From: Nemertoderma westbladi
Lineage: Eukaryota > Xenacoelomorpha > Nemertodermatida > Nemertodermatidae
Assembly: GCA_032718475.1 (NCBI GenBank)
Contig: JAUCBJ010007519.1
Span: 1-61,916, forward strand
DNA: 61,916 bases
Reading direction: 5' to 3'
The translations under genes were made by a program, and so were the position numbers. A model generated the notes under the pieces. The model was given only the letters and a program-made list of their open reading frames with translations. It had not been told where the DNA came from and made no database searches. Positions 57,987-61,916 of this stretch are shown here, in pieces (position 1 is the first letter of the stretch; the number at the start of each line of letters is the position of its first letter).

Positions 57987-59180
57987 ACCAGATAGACCGG
58001 GTAACCACCGCGTAAACTCTCTTTGAACCTGTTCTAACCTGTTTATATCTTTGTCGAGCATTGGAGACCAAATGGGGCTATTATATTCGAGAATTGGTCG
58101 AACAAAAGTGCAAAATAGATAGAATTGAAACTGGCTATTACGGTGGCCGAATGAACGTCTAATTTGAGAGCTCGATTTTCTTGCCTTGGCACAGATGAAA
58201 TCGACATGTTCACTAAAGAGTAAATCATTTGAAATGATAATTCCAAGGTCTTTGTTGCATTCATTAGTGTTCAAGAGAGTTCCATTCATATTATAAGTAT
58301 GAGTAACTGAGGTAGAAGAATTTGGGGCCATAAGTGAGACTAGACAGCACTTTTTAACATTAAACTCCATATTCCAATCAGAAGCCCAACTAAGGAGAGA
58401 ATCGATGTCTTGTTGCAAGTATAACGCATCATCATTGCTTGAAATATGTCGGTAGAGCTTAGTATCATCCGCATATAATTTGATGAATGTTTCCTTCAGA
58501 ATGTTATCACCAATGTCGTTTATGAAAATAATAAAAAGTAGTGGGGCCAGGATACTGCCCTGCGGAACACCACTTGTAACCTTAGCACAGGCAGAGAGAC
58601 ATCCATCAATGATTGTATGTTGATATCTAGTCATGAGAAATACAGAGATCCAATGCAGCAGCAACCCAGAAATTCCTGTAGATTCTAATTTTGAAATAAG
58701 CTTACTGTGGGAAACTTTGTCAAATGCTCTCTTAAAATCCGTATAAATAATGTCTACGCGCCCTCGGAAGTTGCGAATATTTACCCAGTCCAGAGAACAC
58801 TCCAGAAGCTGGGTGAAAGTAGATTTCCCTTTTAGGAACCCATGTTGCCGAGAAGAAATAAATTTTGACTGGTAGAGATGATTCAGAATTTTCCCCCTCA
58901 CAATAGTTTCCATCAGTTTTGCTAATAATGATGTCAGTGAAATTGGCCTGTAATTCAAAGGGTTGGAACGGGAGCCCGATTTTTTAAATACGGGAACGAT
59001 ATGCGATAAAACCCATGAATCCGGAATAATACCTGAGTCCAAAGATTGTTGGAACAGCCTAGTTAGTGGAGTAGCAAGAAACGGAGCCAAATTGCGCAAC
59101 AATATTGATGGAATGTGGTCAGGTCCAGGTGCTTTGCCGGGTTTCAGCTTAGAAAGGTTCTTGAACCATGATGTTGTTTG
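57987..59180 (-). pseudogene. Reverse transcriptase of CR1/L2-like element, main part
   Basis: An open minus-strand frame of about 400 codons. In order: LKPGKAPGPDHIPS just upstream of the first Met (59102), NYRPISLTS, QHGFLKGKST, YTDFKRAFDKVSH (first catalytic Asp), GVPQGSILAPLLF and the catalytic YADD (KLYADDTKLYR), then WNMEFNVKKC and NRLEQVQREFTRWLPG. These are the standard RT blocks of the jockey superfamily. The frame is uninterrupted up to the TTAA at 57983-57986, after which the ORF reads 33 codons into the inserted element and stops at 57882. Confidence 0.88.
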
Positions 59181-59727
59181 TTACCATGATGCCGAATTTT
59201 AAATTTAGACTTTAAATTAGACGTTTTAAAAATGTGTCTTTTGCGAAACTACAATCTTCGCATCAGCGCCATTTTCATATCATTAGAGAGCTTACGTTGC
59301 CAGGATTCCAACGTAACAATGTTTGAATTTCTTTTGAGAAACAGCTGAGATAGGCGTTAAAATATTGCAAGAATTATCGTTCGATGGAGACCAATCATTA
59401 CCGGTATATATAGTAAATACACAACATTCTAGAACGTATTATTTATCTCATGAGTAAATGGGCAACCACGGTATGCCTACGCATTACCTCTTGTTACGTA
59501 GCTACTAGCTACACATACATGAGCAAAGTGTGTATTTAGTCTCAGCCGTTTTTCACGAATTTTAAACATTGTTACATATATTTGGAATCCTGGCAACGTA
59601 ATCTTTCTAATGATATAATTAAATCCCGGTTAATGTGAAGATACGATGCGGAGTGTGCAATTTCGCAAAATACACTTTTTTTTAAAACGCTTTTAAAAAA
59701 TTTAAAATTTCGGCTTCATGGTAACAT
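59181..59727. mobile_element. MITE-like element with about 150-bp inverted repeats
   Basis: The ends begin tgttaccatga on the left and finish tcatggtaaca on the right. The arms 59181-59330 and 59568-59727 match imperfectly in reverse complement (shared gttgccaggattccaa and tttgcgaaa). There is no ORF. No convincing target duplication was seen. It borders the 5' truncation of the CR1/L2-like element. Confidence 0.7.
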
Positions 59728-61244
59728 CGACGTTGAGTTGAACTACACCATATTCCTTAACAACAACCATTTTATTTATTTCAAATTTCAATCAAATATT
59801 ACGAAATTCGCTATAAATATAGCTCGATAACTATTCTTACTACTGGCAGGGCCGGATTTTTTGAATTTCTAAGCTATTTTGATTCGACTAACATTTACCC
59901 CCCATTGCTGTTACTACTGACGGTGTTTGGGGCCGCGAAGGGAGTCAAGAGCCACTTTATCCATCATCTGGCGTCACACTTTGCTTCCAAGGAAGGGTGG
60001 AGCGAGAACAACCCCCTGGAATCGTTCTTGGGTGGATCAGGGATCGTTTGTCAATAGCTCTATTGTGGGTAGTTTAGGTCTGTGTCTCAGGGGTGGAAGA
60101 CGGTCCGTTAGCTTAGACTTGAGGATGCAGCCTGGGTTTGGTAGGCGGATTAGGTTAGGTTAGGAACAATGCGATTCTAGGAGGAGCTTTATTTAAATTT
60201 GTTTGTGGACTAAATAACATGGCGTACGTGGTGGTGGGATAGTGATTTGTGCTATAAGAATATATTATATTATTGATTTTGATACAACAAGACGTTAAAA
60301 ATCTCTATTTGGCAATATTAACCAACTTCAGTCGGCTTTATTTTTTGCTTCGAATCTGAAAAGCGTCCAAAAAAGAAAAGCGTTCAATTTCAGCAATAAC
60401 ATTTTGACACGTAAATCGCTGTAATTCTATTTATTTTTTACTCAATTCTAGAATATTAATAACGCGTAATGAAGAAACATGTTCGGTGTTTTAAACGTTC
60501 AGCTAAAGAATAATTAATATTCTAGAATAAAGACAAAAAACATTATAATTAAATCGATTTACGTCTCAAAATTTCCAACGTAGTATTTTGATAATTGTAG
60601 CTAAACCAGGGTGCTGCAATAAAAGTTGCAACGTGGGGGGGGGGGGGGGGGGGGGGGGATGCAATAAAATAATATCTGTGCCAATTTTGAGTGAAAATTG
60701 AAGCGGTTTTCAGATTCAGAATCTGCAGATATTACATTCTAAAGCCTAAAGCCAACAGAGATAGTTCAATATTGCGAAACGGTCATTTTTCATCGGCATG
60801 TTGTAGCTACCGGTACGTTTGTACAAAATTGAAACTATCTTTATACCGAACTTCGTAGCACTTAATAAACTTTAGGGGGGTCCCTGTCATCGGAATATGA
60901 CCCTATATATATCACCGGTCATGGTGTAGCCTAAGTTAAGTAAAAGTTGTACCGGTACGTTTCAAACTTGATAATGCGAGGGGGGGTGGCTATTGGTGCA
61001 AATCTCATCTCGGCAAATAAATTTCTCGTCTCGCTTGTCTTTAATTTTGAATTAGTTAAGATAAAGGAGTAGGTTCAAGTGTTACATAGGGAGTCATAGA
61101 TTACACGAGGGAATTGTAATTGTGTCTTCGCATTTTCGTTGATATGCCGCAATATTATTCTTAATGCGTTGCAGCATGTCGATTGGGGAGGCATTTTCTA
61201 GAAGTGGAATTCTTATATAATTTTATTTCTGAATCCTGTTTCAG
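59728..61244. other. Remaining part of intron 2 of the DNAJA2-like gene
   Basis: No supported gene. It holds a G homopolymer of about 22 (60636-60658), a short ttaggttagg stretch near 60155, and AT-rich sequence. It ends with acceptor CCTGTTTCAG. Confidence 0.7.
60636..60658. repeat. Poly-G run
   Basis: About 22 consecutive G within intron 2 of the DNAJA2-like gene. Confidence 0.9.
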
Positions 61245-61371
61245 GGTTTGAAGACGTCTTAGGTGGTTTATTTGGCGGGCACGGTGGATTAGGTGGCGGT
61301 TTATTTGGATTCCCTTTTGGTGGCGGCCCAAGTAGAAGACGAAAGGGGGAAGATACAATGCATCATTTAAG
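61245..61371 (+). CDS. DNAJA2: DNAJA2-like Hsp40, exon 3 (G/F-rich region)
   Basis: 127 nt after acceptor CCTGTTTCAG, in phase with exon 2. It encodes FEDVLGGLFGGHGGLGGG and LFGFPFGGG, then RRRKGEDTMHHL, matching the Gly/Phe-rich linker and the start of the first C-terminal substrate-binding domain in DNAJA2. The zinc-finger (CxxCxGxG) exons lie beyond the window. The donor GTGAGT at 61372 is the first of seven tandem donor copies. Use of any later donor would add TGA immediately after the exon, so only the first gives a full protein. Confidence 0.9.
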
Positions 61372-61612
61372 GTGAGTCCCAATATGGAAGATACATTACA
61401 TCCATTTAGGTGAGTCCCATTATGGAAGATACATTACATCCATTTAGGTGAGTCCCATTATGGAAGATACATTACATCCATTTAGGTGAGTCCCATTATG
61501 GAAGATACATTACATCCATTTAGGTGAGTCCCATTATGGAAGATACATTGCATCCATTAAGGTGAGACCCAATATGGAAGATGCATTGCATCCATTAAGG
61601 TGAGTCCCAATA
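61372..61612. repeat. 38-bp tandem array of the exon 3 splice-donor junction
   Basis: Six intronic copies (period 38) of the last roughly 22 bases of exon 3 plus the donor: gaagatac starts at 61349 in the exon, then at 61387, 61425, 61463, 61501 and 61539, with gaagatgc at 61577. Each copy ends in TTTAG or TTAAG followed by GTGAGT (GTGAGA in the sixth donor). Confidence 0.93.
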
Positions 61613-61619
61613 TATTGTT

Positions 61620-61916
61620 TCTTTATTTCACCTAGAGTAGAATTTAATGAGGATTACAAATCTGAAAACCGCTTAGTGAGACCTCTTTCAGTTCTCGAGT
61701 TATCACTGTTTTTCTGTATGACGGTATGTCCGTCAAATTGTAAGAAAGACAGAAGACCGACAGACAGATAGACTAGATTCCACCAAAAATTAAAACTGAC
61801 ATCGGAAATGAAATCAGCGACCCCAAAAACCCCAGTAATGAACATTTTAGCTCGTTGGTGTGCATCCTTCGTGCCAGAAATAATTCACCTACCAGAACAC
61901 AGACAGCCAATTTTGG
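61620..61916. mobile_element. Partial second copy of the TTAA element, inverted
   Basis: The sequence from ttcacctagagtagaatttaa through the gagttatcac and gacagacagata words is a diverged reverse complement of 57600-57930 of the TTAA element. The terminal G-run inverted repeat is absent on its left, so the copy is end-truncated; it runs off the window. Confidence 0.7.

Larger units (their letters stand above)
54605..59180 (-). mobile_element. Jockey/CR1/L2-like non-LTR retrotransposon, split by insertions
   Basis: A minus-strand element within intron 2 of the DNAJA2-like gene. The RT is at 59180-57987 and the C-terminal part at 55342-54933, separated by a TTAA-flanked DNA element (55347-57982). 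The two halves meet in the same reading frame across the TTAA. The 3' end is an AATTC-type pentamer microsatellite (about 54610-54638), fitting CR1/L2-class tails. The 5' side stops at 59180, where a MITE-like inverted repeat begins; no endonuclease was found beyond it. Confidence 0.8.

Noticed and set aside
60150-60170. ttaggttagg stretch near 60155 (and 51367) as telomere-like repeat
   Set aside because: Only two to three imperfect units, not an array.

Overview
The window is animal (metazoan) nuclear DNA, most likely from a marine invertebrate. The evidence is spliced genes with GT..AG introns, Bel/Pao LTR retrotransposons, several classes of non-LTR retrotransposon, foldback elements and long satellite arrays. 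I cannot name the species. Everything below is read by eye from the sequence; no database search was run.

Host genes are few. (1) A single-exon short-chain dehydrogenase of the SDR16C type (RDH10/HSD17B11/DHRS3-like) lies at 1389-2333 (+), just after a 56-bp minisatellite. (2) A broken HECT-type gene resembling the G2/M-phase E3 ligase (G2E3-like) group has three exons on the minus strand at 48225-46473. (3) The first three coding exons of a DNAJA2-like Hsp40 co-chaperone run 53464-61371 (+) and continue past the right end of the window.

The rest is mobile and repeated DNA. From about 3532 to 30787 lies a roughly 16-kb satellite of 43-47 bp units with higher-order structure. It is interrupted by a 5'-truncated RTE-like retrotransposon (3791-5196) and by a complete LTR-to-LTR Bel/Pao-like element (element 1, 6633-16326, target duplication ccttg). 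A second, larger Bel/Pao-like element in the opposite orientation (element 2, 30788-43216) abuts the right edge of the satellite. Both elements lack reverse transcriptase, RNase H and the integrase core. They keep a long leader, a gag-type gene (in element 2 with CCHC knuckles and an aspartic protease) and an extra downstream reading frame, called ORF3 here. In element 2 ORF3 encodes several zinc-knuckle-like modules and a basic tail. These LTR elements and their ORF3 are the most interesting part of the window.

Right of element 2 come a 315-bp tandem repeat ending in a large CGA-triplet expansion, the HECT-like gene, a 32-bp minisatellite and a 3-kb zone of interleaved foldback inverted repeats. 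The DNAJA2-like gene follows. Its second intron is a nest: a jockey/CR1/L2-like retrotransposon is split by a TTAA-flanked DNA element, which itself carries a homogenised 154-bp satellite, and a MITE sits at the 5' side. Immediately after exon 3 the exon/intron junction itself has been amplified into a 38-bp tandem array of splice donors.
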